From: Phycisphaerae bacterium
Lineage (GTDB): Bacteria > Planctomycetota > Phycisphaerae > UBA1845 > CAIVHJ01
Assembly (NCBI GenBank): GCA_022072405.1
Contig: JAJVHX010000001.1
Span: 124,001-188,000, forward strand
Length of the DNA stretch: 64,000 bases
Direction of reading: 5' to 3'
Positions within the stretch are counted from its first letter, which is position 1; each line of letters begins with the position of its first letter. The notes beneath the pieces are model-generated. The model did no database searches. It was not told where the DNA came from and saw nothing but the letters and a program-made list of their open reading frames with translations. Below are positions 54,944 through 63,139 of this stretch, one piece after another. The translations under genes were made by a program, and so were the position numbers.

Positions 54944-57251
54944 GCTGCTATCATATCCCGGAGCGTTATGGCACCTGCTGCCCTGGCTGCTGACGGGTTT
55001 TTCCTGGTTGATATGCGAACTGACATTGCAACCGCTGGGCAGTTCTTGGGTTTCATTGTGGACCGTGCCTGCCAGCCTATTGCTGATCTGTGGGATTTTA
55101 CGTTGGGCGAGCCACTATTCCGTACCGCTCCGCTGGTGTGGGTCAGTCAGGCTGCAACAAGCACTTTATGTTCTCTGTCTTGCCGCGCCACTGCTATATA
55201 GCGCGGCGGGAATCAAATTCGGCTGGCCTGTGGCTCCACTAGAGCGTCAACTACTCAGAGGCTTATCACTGCTGTTGGCCGTCCTACTGATACGCCGTCA
55301 AGAGCAGAAACGAGACCGGATACTGGGAATGTTGAGCTTTTTTATCGCCCTGTTTGCCTCAGCTCTTTCCAAGAATCCCTGGAGTCCGATTCTATTAAGT
55401 CTTTATCTGACGCTGGCCTTGATCTGGCTAATTTGCAAATTCTGGCAATATTCCTGTGAGATGGCAACAATTCAGCGTGCGCGGCGGCGCCCCTGGGGTG
55501 TGCTGTCGGCTTTCATAGCTTTACCCTTGATCACCCTCATCGTGCTTACCGATATAGGACGAACGATTGCTTACCAGATGCAGGGATTTATACATAGTTC
55601 CGGTGGAACCAGCGGTGGTCACGAACTGGCGCTGGATGGGGTTGGCGACGGTGCGAATTCTGTTTCCGGAAAAAATGCCTCATCAACTGGCTTTGCTGAT
55701 GAAGATATCTTCATGGAATCACAAGAAGACAGCCTGTATGATGTGATGTCAGAAATTTACGGCGAGCCGCGCACTGGCAAAGAAATTAATAAAGCGATCG
55801 CCCTCCGTCCACAGGATGTGGCCTTTATCAAAAATCATGGCGTGGCGCCCAAGAGTGAGCGAGCCAGCCGCACATTTCAGCTCCAGCGCAGCACACCAAC
55901 CCGACGTTACCAACTTAAGAGCCAACCTGCCGATGCACTGCTTTATGTGGAAGGCTTAACTCCCCTGCATATTCGCCTAGCCACATACGCCCAATTTGAT
56001 GGAACGCAGTGGCAGGAGGAACAACCTTACTATCGCTCGCTCAGCATTCAATTGAAATCAGACGGGTGGATGATGCTATCCATACCACATTGGATTCAAG
56101 AACTAAGTCAGCCAGTTACCCATGAAATCAAAATCGGTCAGTACGTCAGTCAACGACTACCCACCATTAATAATCTGGCTGGTTTCCGCATAGGTCGTGT
56201 CAACCAACCGAACTGGTTCTCGTGGGCTCAGGATGGATTGTTGCACATGATCCGTCCTTTGCCCAGCGGGAACAGTATTGAACAAAGAACCCATCTGCTC
56301 AGGTTTTCCGATCTGCCAGTCCCCCAGATTTCAAAAGCTCCTGAGAAAGATATTTATCGTCGGATAGAGGTATGTCATCATAATCATGGAGATTGGCGCG
56401 TACTGGCCCGACAATGGGTCACCGATCTGCCTGAAGGCTGGCCTCAGATTAATACCGTGATAGAGCGGCTTCGCAGTCACGCCCAGCTCGATCCTGATTT
56501 TGTGTTACCAGATGACTGCCCAGATCCGATCGCTCACTTTTTATTTCAATCACACCGCGGACCGGATTACTTATTTGCAGGTTCGGCGGTAATGATGTTG
56601 CGCAGTTTGGGTTATCCAGCAAGACTGATCAGCGGGTTTTATGCTCGACCGGAAGATTACGACCTTCGGAGCGATCAGACGCCAATCCATGCCGACGACA
56701 TCCATTTTTGGATCGAAATACGACTGCCGGATTTTTCGTGGGTCACTCTGGAACCCACACCGGGATACTATCTATTGCAACCACTCCCCAGCTTCACGGA
56801 ACGATTAGCCATGTTAAGCAAGCAGAGCATGCAGTGGCTACTGACGCATCGCTGGTTGAATGGAACCGGTCTGCTGCTTTCCCTGTTAATCTGGTATTTC
56901 CGTATTGAACTCCGCAACCTGATGGCCAGCAGATACTGGAAGTGGCGAGTGGAATCTGATCCTCGTCGAATTGTAATCGCCACGTTGCGCCTATTACTGC
57001 AGCGTGCCCAGTGGGTCGGATGCCCTAAACCAGCACACCTCAGCCTGGCTTGCTGGTTCGATGAATCAGCTTCCGCCACCCTGCTAATCCCACGGGAATT
57101 ACTTGTTTTCAGGCAATTAGCGGAGTGTGCTCTTTATGATTCCTTCCCAAGAATTGACATCCATCAGACGCGTAAGCTTTGTGAAGCGGCGCTGGTTAGC
57201 GGATCTCTAAAGTTCTGGCGTTCACATCCGGCCTTACACCACAATGAGTAA
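54933..57251 (+). CDS. TgpA-like transglutaminase-fold membrane protein, catalytic Cys replaced
   Basis: 772 residues. Six or so TMs are N-terminal (1-215), followed by a large extracytoplasmic part and a last TM near 640. The transglutaminase-like core (about 530-620) reads R-G-P-D-Y-L-F-A-G-S-A-V-M-M-L-R-S-L-G-Y-P-A-R-L-I-S-G-F. Active enzymes have G-x-C-E-x-F-A; here Asp stands at the Cys position. The His is kept (D-I-H-F-W-I-E), and the Asp is Glu (W-V-T-L-E-P-T-P-G). The domain is therefore probably not a Cys-based transglutaminase or peptidase. The domain order and neighbours are otherwise those of TgpA. Confidence 0.85.
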   Translation: MSTKLLSYPGALWHLLPWLLTGFSWLICELTLQPLGSSWVSLWTVPASLLLICGILRWASHYSVPLRWCGSVRLQQALYVLCLAAPLLYSAAGIKFGWPVAPLERQLLRGLSLLLAVLLIRRQEQKRDRILGMLSFFIALFASALSKNPWSPILLSLYLTLALIWLICKFWQYSCEMATIQRARRRPWGVLSAFIALPLITLIVLTDIGRTIAYQMQGFIHSSGGTSGGHELALDGVGDGANSVSGKNASSTGFADEDIFMESQEDSLYDVMSEIYGEPRTGKEINKAIALRPQDVAFIKNHGVAPKSERASRTFQLQRSTPTRRYQLKSQPADALLYVEGLTPLHIRLATYAQFDGTQWQEEQPYYRSLSIQLKSDGWMMLSIPHWIQELSQPVTHEIKIGQYVSQRLPTINNLAGFRIGRVNQPNWFSWAQDGLLHMIRPLPSGNSIEQRTHLLRFSDLPVPQISKAPEKDIYRRIEVCHHNHGDWRVLARQWVTDLPEGWPQINTVIERLRSHAQLDPDFVLPDDCPDPIAHFLFQSHRGPDYLFAGSAVMMLRSLGYPARLISGFYARPEDYDLRSDQTPIHADDIHFWIEIRLPDFSWVTLEPTPGYYLLQPLPSFTERLAMLSKQSMQWLLTHRWLNGTGLLLSLLIWYFRIELRNLMASRYWKWRVESDPRRIVIATLRLLLQRAQWVGCPKPAHLSLACWFDESASATLLIPRELLVFRQLAECALYDSFPRIDIHQTRKLCEAALVSGSLKFWRSHPALHHNE

Positions 57252-57254
57252 TTC

Positions 57255-58220
57255 ATGGTCCCTGACAAACTAACAACCTCAGCTCAAGTCAAGCAAACTC
57301 AGGAAACCCTGCTGCGCTTGCGTGTAGCACTGAATCGGACCTTATGCGGTAAAGAAGCGGTGATCGAACACGTTCTCACCTGTTTATTCGCGAGAGGCCA
57401 TCTCTTGATCGAAGATCTGCCAGGCTTGGGTAAAACCACGCTGGCTAAAGGGCTGGCTCAGGCCATCGGCGGGATCATGGCCCGCGTGCAATGCACTCCG
57501 GATCTGCTGCCGAGTGATATAACCGGATTCAGCATTTTTAACCAACAAACACGCGCGTTTGAATTTCAGCGCGGACCGGTGTTTGCTGATGTGCTGCTGA
57601 TCGATGAGATTAATCGAGCCACCCCGCGAACCCAAAGTGCACTTCTGGAAGCGATGGCTGAACGACAGATCACTGTTGACAACCAGCGCTACACCCTCTC
57701 TGATACATTTTTTGTCATCGCCACGCAGAACCCATGCGAACATCATGGCACCTATCCATTACCCGAAGCCCAACTAGACCGCTTCGGTATGCGCTTGGAA
57801 ATTGGTTATGCTTCCAAACAACATGAAGTAGAAATACTGCAAAATGATGTCATCATTGATCTGGCCCGCCGCCGTGAACCCTTATCTGCTATTTTAGAGC
57901 CTGGGATGTTGCTTTATTTCCAAGAGCAGGTGGCTCGGATTCAGGTCGTCCCGTGTATACAGCAATATCTGGTAGATCTGGCCCATGCTACGCGCCAGCA
58001 TCCTCAGGTTCACCTCGGCCTGAGTCCACGCGGATTGCTGATGTGGCAGCGGCTGGCCAAGGCGAGGGCCTTTCTTCAGGGGCGCCATTTTGTTATTCCC
58101 GACGATCTGCTCCACGTCGCCCAGCCGGTCCTGAGTATCCATTTGGGCATGGAATCTAATGCAGATAATATTCTTGTGGCGATTATTCAGAGCGTGCCTG
58201 TTCCAATAATAGACTCATAA
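57255..58220 (+). CDS. MoxR-family AAA+ ATPase
   Basis: 321 residues. Walker A is D-L-P-G-L-G-K-T-T (53-61), Walker B V-L-L-I-D-E-I-N-R-A, sensor 1 V-I-A-T-Q-N-P and the arginine region L-P-E-A-Q-L-D-R-F, all standard for MoxR. The lid domain is C-terminal. MoxR proteins act as chaperone-like remodellers with VWA/DUF58 partners. Usually moxR is the first gene of such operons; here it is last. It starts three bases after the previous stop. Confidence 0.93.
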   Translation: MVPDKLTTSAQVKQTQETLLRLRVALNRTLCGKEAVIEHVLTCLFARGHLLIEDLPGLGKTTLAKGLAQAIGGIMARVQCTPDLLPSDITGFSIFNQQTRAFEFQRGPVFADVLLIDEINRATPRTQSALLEAMAERQITVDNQRYTLSDTFFVIATQNPCEHHGTYPLPEAQLDRFGMRLEIGYASKQHEVEILQNDVIIDLARRREPLSAILEPGMLLYFQEQVARIQVVPCIQQYLVDLAHATRQHPQVHLGLSPRGLLMWQRLAKARAFLQGRHFVIPDDLLHVAQPVLSIHLGMESNADNILVAIIQSVPVPIIDS

Positions 58221-58271
58221 AATAGAATTTCTCATTCGACCTAATATACCCATAGACAAACGGAACGAAAG

Positions 58272-58286
58272 TATTACAATGTAATA
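58272..58286. promoter_or_regulatory. Operator-like palindrome upstream of the secreted dockerin gene
   Basis: TATTACA-A-TGTAATA, a perfect 7-1-7 inverted repeat 42 bases before the ATG. It is the best copy of the site also found twice at 53626-53658 and, in core form, at 51189-51203. The core TACA-N-TGTA is near the BlaI/CopY type (TACA-NN-TGTA) but has a one-base centre, so the regulator family is open. Confidence 0.6.
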
Positions 58287-58328
58287 TATTCGGCGTTTAG
58301 GTAATTAATCAAGAAAAGGAATAACGCG

Positions 58329-59879
58329 ATGCGTCAATCGATAGTAATATGGGTGGTGAGTTGCTGGGCTATGTTGACTTCAACAGCCCATGGGCAGTCC
58401 CACGCGGGGGATGTTGGAGTCGGGCGATCAGCTGCTGGACAATTGAAAATCGTTTATGATTTGGAGCAAATCAAGCCTTTGCTATACATTGATGCGCCTC
58501 CCTATTTTACCGGTTACCTAGATGATAATCCCGGTTTTGATGCCATTACCGCTGCTCAGGTCAATCCCGAATTGGATTTGTATCAGTTACAACCCGGCAC
58601 CAATGTTTGGCTGGAGGCGTTGGAACTCGCACCTGGCTTCTCCGCGGACTATATCGGATTTTATATACTGGATAATCCGGGTGATGTCGGCCCTCTTGGA
58701 ACACATACCCTGCATACCCACTACACATGGATGCTGGACCCGACGGGTGATCCTGGCTGGAATCCCGATCAATGTCTCTGGACCGGAACGTTCCGACTAA
58801 TTGATCAGGGGTCGACAAACTATTCACCATCTGAACCCTTCACCCTGCAATTTTCCATCTTCGACAATGATGGCTCGGAAGCCGATTGTAATGAGAATCA
58901 GTTGCGAGACGAATGTGAAATTCAACTCGGCCTGCAGGACGACTGTAACATCGATGGACAACTGGATATGTGCGAGTTACCTACTATTCTGGACTTCGAG
59001 AGATATTGTGTCGACGCCCAGCCGGTCTGTCCCGGTTACATATATGAAGATATTTTGTTCAGTTTCTGGACACCTGCAATACCTAGTAGCTGTGCTTCGC
59101 TCTATCGCCAAGGCTGGTATCAATACACTCCGGCTACCAACGGAGTATTAACCGTATCGACCTGCGGTTCCAATTTTGACACAGTCGTGAGTATTTACGA
59201 TGGTATAGACGGCTGCCCCAGCGGTCTGGCTGACGAACTGGCGTGTAATGAGAATTATTGTGGCACTGGATCGGAAGTTTCATGGGATGTTGAAGCCGGT
59301 CATCTCTATTACATCAGCATCGCGGGAAAAAGCGGATCCGGACAATCTGGCCAATTCAACATGACCTTGACCGGGCCAGTATGTTATCAGGGACCGGGAA
59401 ATGATTGTAATGCCAATTCCATCCCCGACGATTGTGATATAGCCGATGGGACAAGCTTTGATTGTAATCATAATACTGAACCAGATGAATGCGAAATGAT
59501 CAGCCTGAATTGCCCCTTTGCTCCCGGAGATGTGAATAATGACGGGCAAGTTGATCCGGCAGATATCTATTACTTTATTCGTGTACTGGTGGATTTAGAC
59601 CAATTCCCTTGCCACCGAACCGCTTCGGATCTGGATGGTAATGGTCGGATCGACATACGAGATGTAAAGGCATTTCTATTGCTAGTGCATTGTCGACTGG
59701 AGCTAGGATCGCTTCATAACCGTAAGAATTATTGCGAGCAATTACTCGAACTGGCCGAAGAGCAAGGAATTGATATCGATCCCGATATCCAGAAAAAAGT
59801 CCTTAGTTTATGTAGGCTGAATTCAATACTACCTTATGCTAAAATCAATTCTACCTCGATTTCAGCCCGGCGACCTTAG
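58329..59879 (+). CDS. Secreted protein with calcium-binding and dockerin-like motifs
   Basis: 516 residues. A signal peptide (MRQSIVIWVVSCWAMLTSTAHG) is followed by a beta domain (about 30-180). Acidic repeats of the D-C-N-x-N-x-x-x-D-x-C-E/D type lie near 185-220 and 355-395. A PPC-like beta-sandwich (about 220-345, F-D-T-V-V-S-I-Y-D-G) comes between them. A dockerin-like EF-hand pair, D-V-N-N-D-G-Q-V-D-P-A-D and D-L-D-G-N-G-R-I-D-I-R-D (about 400-450), precedes a helical tail. The tail after the dockerin is unusual. AAAAGGA precedes the ATG. It is likely an extracellular matrix or surface protein. Confidence 0.82.
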   Translation: MRQSIVIWVVSCWAMLTSTAHGQSHAGDVGVGRSAAGQLKIVYDLEQIKPLLYIDAPPYFTGYLDDNPGFDAITAAQVNPELDLYQLQPGTNVWLEALELAPGFSADYIGFYILDNPGDVGPLGTHTLHTHYTWMLDPTGDPGWNPDQCLWTGTFRLIDQGSTNYSPSEPFTLQFSIFDNDGSEADCNENQLRDECEIQLGLQDDCNIDGQLDMCELPTILDFERYCVDAQPVCPGYIYEDILFSFWTPAIPSSCASLYRQGWYQYTPATNGVLTVSTCGSNFDTVVSIYDGIDGCPSGLADELACNENYCGTGSEVSWDVEAGHLYYISIAGKSGSGQSGQFNMTLTGPVCYQGPGNDCNANSIPDDCDIADGTSFDCNHNTEPDECEMISLNCPFAPGDVNNDGQVDPADIYYFIRVLVDLDQFPCHRTASDLDGNGRIDIRDVKAFLLLVHCRLELGSLHNRKNYCEQLLELAEEQGIDIDPDIQKKVLSLCRLNSILPYAKINSTSISARRP

Positions 59880-60028
59880 GAATTCAATGGTCAGTTCCTA
59901 GCTTTTGACGTTAATGACAAGATTCGCTCAATGCCAATACCGATTAAGAATGAATGTACTGGGCCTGACCTAAACGCTTGACCTAAAGGTCATAAGAATC
60001 TGCATTATTGAGCAAAGAATAGGGGTAA

Positions 60029-60054
60029 TCGCAGGTTCAAATCCCTGTCGCCCC
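60029..60054 (+). repeat. Remnant of tRNA-Pro 3' end (candidate attachment site)
   Basis: TCGCAGGTTCAAATCC plus TGTCGCCCC with one inserted C, matching 50847-50871. The inserted base breaks the T-loop, and no 5' tRNA half precedes it, so it is a dead copy. Confidence 0.6.
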
Positions 60055-60184
60055 ATTCATATATCGCGCCGATTCATGCGGATGCTTTTATAAGTTCCTT
60101 TGCAATAGACAAGTAGGGCTCTTTGCTTGTCGAAAAAGGTTCCACGAAAGACAAGATGGAGTGCTGGAATGGTTCAAACTTCGG

Positions 60185-60215
60185 CCTGTCGCCCCGAGTC
60201 CGCCTTCGGCGGACT
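60185..60215 (+). repeat. Second tRNA-Pro 3' fragment fused to a hairpin
   Basis: CCTGTCGCCCCGA (60185-60197) is identical to the last 13 bases of tRNA-Pro. It runs into the perfect hairpin AGTCCGCC-TTC-GGCGGACT (60197-60215). It may mark an additional, older end of the island. The 59880-60422 stretch otherwise shows only the palindrome TGACC-TAAA-GGTCA (59979-59992) and no gene. Confidence 0.5.
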
Positions 60216-60422
60216 AGAGCAGGTGAGCACAAGAACAAAGGATCAGGAGTAGAGAATAGATTTAGAGCGTGTGTGAAAAGCGTTCCTGGGTCCAGTTATC
60301 GTCGAGGAATCATGAAGTGGATCATAACGCTACGAAGTAGGGTGGTGCGGTGTGGGAATAGGGATCGTCGTCCCGGCACCGCTGTTGACGAAGTCCGTAA
60401 GCGGTGGTTCACCGACCAGCGA

Positions 60423-60575
60423 CTGGTCAACCCTACGCCAGCCTTTGGTCAGTCGTTGACCAGCCGCTAGTCGACCCTACGCCAGCCTTTGGTCAGTCGT
60501 TGACCAGCCGCTAGTCAACCCTACGCCAGCCTTTGGTCAGTCGTTGACCAGCCGCTGGTCAACCGTTCACCAGCC
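60423..60575 (+). repeat. 44-bp tandem repeat, three full units plus a partial
   Basis: Units start at 60423, 60467 and 60511, with a partial one at 60555; each starts CTGGTCAACC or CTAGTC-ACC and is nearly identical. Each contains CTGGTCAAC-like and GTTGACCAG inverted arms, so junctions between units form TTGACCAGC-GCTGGTCAA-type palindromes. No gene or leader-like structure accompanies it, and there are no unique spacers, so it is not a CRISPR. Confidence 0.85.
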
Positions 60576-60826
60576 CCTGCTCCGGTTCTGCTCTGCGTCA
60601 CGTCGCTGTCGTCATGATGATTATATATACTCGTCCACCGATCGTTGAACCTTAGCTGAGTAGCAGGCGCGAGGAATTTGGCCGATACTGGCTCATTCCC
60701 TTTCCAGGCTTCAACAAAAACCTATTCACACACATTCTTAAGAAGCAAGAAAGACCGTCTGATGGAATGTCGCGAACCTGCGGTCCACTGTTCACCTGCT
60801 CTACTGCCCAAAAGCGAAATCCAACC

Positions 60827-60928
60827 ATGCCGTTCATGTTCGAAAATCTTCAGGTGTATCAAAAAGCCGTAAACCTGGCAGAGCGAATCATCTGCATGAC
60901 CGAATCATTTTTCGCCCCTAATGCCTGA
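60827..60928 (+). pseudogene. N-terminal fragment of a four-helix-bundle (23S rRNA IVP-like) protein
   Basis: 33 codons: M-P-F-M-F-E-N-L-Q-V-Y-Q-K-A-V-N-L-A-E-R-I-I, then a stop after S-F-F-A-P-N-A. The start F-E-x-L-x-V-Y-Q-K-A is the hallmark of the four-helix-bundle family, which is normally about 115-125 residues. The remaining three helices are missing, so it is a truncated copy, near the end of the decayed region 60.0-60.95 kb. Confidence 0.6.
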
Positions 60929-60952
60929 GCATCCTTGGAAAATGGTTGACTT

Positions 60953-62431
60953 TCAATTCGGATTGACCGGGGGTGGTTCATTATTAGTTTTCGGTGGCAG
61001 ATTGATCTGCACCATCCCGCCGCCACTGTTTGCATTGCCGGCTGGTGGAGGGGTAACCGGCAGATCGCTTGCCGGAACCGGCGTGGTGATCAGATCCAGT
61101 TCAGGTGATTCCGTAAACACCTCCCGATAATCGGTCTCATCCACCTGATGCCTCAGCAGGAAGTAACAGATCGTTCCGGAAGTAAAGAAGTAGGAAATGA
61201 TGTAACTGTAGACCCCGCCCAGAAACAGCAGTACCCAGAATTTCATCACCGGTCGCAGAATATATTGCCTGGCTGTACCGGTCAGTGCCTCGGGATTCTC
61301 TGCGGCGCCGTACAACTGTTCGAGGCTGGGGGTGGCTAACACGGACTCGAAGGCCGGAGCGCTGGTACGAACCTCAAAGCCGCGCTCGATAAAGCCATGA
61401 ACGCTGAAGAGTGTTACAAATGCAAAGAGTCGAACGAGATACCAGACCAAACCGCCCAGCACCACGGCCACTATACCATACCCAATCGCCCGGATGGGGC
61501 GCTGCCAGATATAATCCGGGCCGCGGGCGATCGCATCAGTGCAATCCAGACCTTCTGCGGCGATGGTCGGCCACATCAGCGGAAAACCGGCGAGTAATCC
61601 GAAAAGAGCCATGGTGATGATAAAACCGCCCAGCAAGGCCAGCGGGAAGAGAATGACCCCAAGCCAGCCGATATAAGGCAGACCCAGGAAAAATCCACCG
61701 AGCCATAATGCCAGTCCGGTGACCAGAATAACGGCGATCGGGATGACCGGAGCGAGCAGGAAATCCTTGAACCGATCCCAGGAGAATCGGATGGCCGTTT
61801 TTATCGAGCAGCCTTCCTGCCGCCCGAATTGTAAAACACTGATACGGCAGATCGCGCCACCCGCTACCGACCAGATCGCCAGTAGCAATCCGCCCGCCAG
61901 AATCGTGAACAACCAATGATGCGTCAGCAGCCACCACCAGCCGGTCAGCAAGGCCACCAGAAATGCAATAACACCATAATAGCCAGCGGTGGGTTTGACC
62001 TGCCAGCCGCCCTGGTCGTGCAAGCGACTCCAGATATCCTGCGTACCGCCGAGAAGGTGACCAGCGCGTGCGGCTTCCAGCGCTTCAAAGAGACAATGAC
62101 CGGTATGGGAGTAAAAAGCCTTGACTGGACTGATACGATAGTTCTCCGCGGCTTCACCCTGATAACTGGATAAATTATCCTGAATGATCAGCGGACTGCT
62201 CTTGGCTTCGGCGAGGGTCAATTCTGCACCGGCTGCTTTCCAGAAATAGTGCAATACAAATAGCAGCAGAGCGCTCGCCGCCAGTCCCAGCAGAGCAATT
62301 GACATTTTCCCCGGATGAAAGGCTTGCTTGACCGCCTTGAAAAGATGCACGAAATAAAACTGGCTGATCCAATCCTGAGTAGTAGCCGATTGCTGCCCTG
62401 GCATACGCTGCCCTCGCACTGGCGGTGTCAT
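60953..62431 (-). CDS. Polytopic membrane protein of unknown function
   Basis: 492 residues. A hydrophilic start and a TM near 45-65 are followed by an extracytoplasmic stretch and then about six TMs (about 155-350 and 430-455). Long amphipathic spacers lie between, including F-G-R-Q-E-G-C-S-I-K-T-A-I-R-F-S-W-D-R-F-K-D. The C-terminus is Pro/Asn-rich. I do not recognise a family, though it resembles general planctomycete multi-pass proteins with a glycerophosphoryl-diester-like membrane domain. The start at 62431 is a guess; in-frame starts up to 62563 overlap the yacG gene end. Confidence 0.6.
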   Translation of the reverse strand: MTPPVRGQRMPGQQSATTQDWISQFYFVHLFKAVKQAFHPGKMSIALLGLAASALLLFVLHYFWKAAGAELTLAEAKSSPLIIQDNLSSYQGEAAENYRISPVKAFYSHTGHCLFEALEAARAGHLLGGTQDIWSRLHDQGGWQVKPTAGYYGVIAFLVALLTGWWWLLTHHWLFTILAGGLLLAIWSVAGGAICRISVLQFGRQEGCSIKTAIRFSWDRFKDFLLAPVIPIAVILVTGLALWLGGFFLGLPYIGWLGVILFPLALLGGFIITMALFGLLAGFPLMWPTIAAEGLDCTDAIARGPDYIWQRPIRAIGYGIVAVVLGGLVWYLVRLFAFVTLFSVHGFIERGFEVRTSAPAFESVLATPSLEQLYGAAENPEALTGTARQYILRPVMKFWVLLFLGGVYSYIISYFFTSGTICYFLLRHQVDETDYREVFTESPELDLITTPVPASDLPVTPPPAGNANSGGGMVQINLPPKTNNEPPPVNPN

Positions 62432-62559
62432 GGTTTTGAATCGTTTTGACGAGTGGTGCAGATCGATGAAACCGCGTAGTGGATCGCAGGCAATCGACCG
62501 CAAACCCCTCATACACCGAGCATTATAACGACCAGTGGCTACGGGGCAATCGCGTTTTT

Positions 62560-62805
62560 TCAAGCATCGGATTCGACCTGCGGATCAGAAGATGTACAGA
62601 ACGCACTGTAGTCGGGAAAGGCAGTTCCATTAGCGGAGGTGAAGTCTGGTGGTGTCGGTGCGGTTTCGATGCGATATTCTTCGTTGAACCATTTGGCCAG
62701 ATCGAGCAACTGACAACGACGGCTGCAAAACGGGCGATAAGGTGCCGCCAGGCGATCGAAAACTATTACTTTGTGGTTACAGGTCGGACAGGTGTAATGA
62801 TTCAT
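62560..62805 (-). CDS. yacG: YacG-like zinc protein (DNA gyrase inhibitor family)
   Basis: 81 residues with the four-Cys zinc finger C-P-T-C...F-C-S-R-R-C and the following [15 protein letters not shown], the YacG signature. E. coli YacG binds GyrB and inhibits gyrase. The C-terminal 35 residues are not conserved. The start at the second Met follows GGGGTGAT. It is in the dnaJ-grpE-fmdB run, 17 bases after fmdB. Confidence 0.9.
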   Translation of the reverse strand: MNHYTCPTCNHKVIVFDRLAAPYRPFCSRRCQLLDLAKWFNEEYRIETAPTPPDFTSANGTAFPDYSAFCTSSDPQVESDA

Positions 62806-62822
62806 CCCGTGGATCACCCCTC

Positions 62823-63137
62823 TCAGGATTCAGATGATTTTGGTGGAGCAGGGGTCGAACTCTTATTACTCTCGCCGGGGCTGGCAGACTTGTTGCTGTT
62901 GGTCGCAGCCGGTGAGGCCGGTTGATCAGCTTTGGCAGACTGCTTATACGAATCGGAGCGATAATCAGTCTGATAAAAGCCGCTGCCTCGAAACAGGATG
63001 CCCGCACCACCACTGATCATCCGCTGCGCTTGGGGTTTTTTGCATTTAGGGCAAGCGCTCAACGGTTCCGCATTTATGGATTGAAACGCTTCGAAGCGGT
63101 GACCACAGGCCTGGCATTCATATTCATAAGTGGGCAT
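62823..63137 (-). CDS. FmdB-family zinc ribbon protein
   Basis: 104 residues. [16 protein letters not shown] and C-P-K-C make the zinc ribbon (Cys 8, 11, 29 and 32, approximately). [17 protein letters not shown] is typical of FmdB proteins, and a Ser/Pro/Lys-rich disordered tail follows. The role is undefined, possibly regulatory. It lies two bases after grpE, so it is cotranscribed. Confidence 0.92.
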   Translation of the reverse strand: MPTYEYECQACGHRFEAFQSINAEPLSACPKCKKPQAQRMISGGAGILFRGSGFYQTDYRSDSYKQSAKADQPASPAATNSNKSASPGESNKSSTPAPPKSSES

Positions 63138-63139
63138 TT

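Larger units (their letters stand above)
50798..60197. mobile_element. Candidate genomic island bounded by tRNA-Pro 3'-end repeats
   Basis: The run TCGCAGGTTCAAATCC followed by TGTCGCCCC in the tRNA (50847-50871) recurs at 60029-60054 with one extra C. CCTGTCGCCCCGA recurs exactly at 60185-60197. Integrases commonly use tRNA 3' ends and leave such duplications. The enclosed genes are visibly richer in A/T than the flanks and share a palindrome found nowhere else that I noticed. No integrase gene is present, so the element is decayed or was mobilised in trans. Confidence 0.5.

Noticed and set aside
58272..58286. Classical BlaI/CopY operator
   Set aside because: Those sites have two bases between TACA and TGTA; here there is one, so the regulator family was left open.
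60123..60470. 115-codon open frame near the island end
   Set aside because: It covers the tRNA fragment, a hairpin and part of the tandem repeat; not a plausible protein.
60423..60575. Possible CRISPR array
   Set aside because: Units are contiguous 44-bp copies without unique spacers, and no cas gene is near.
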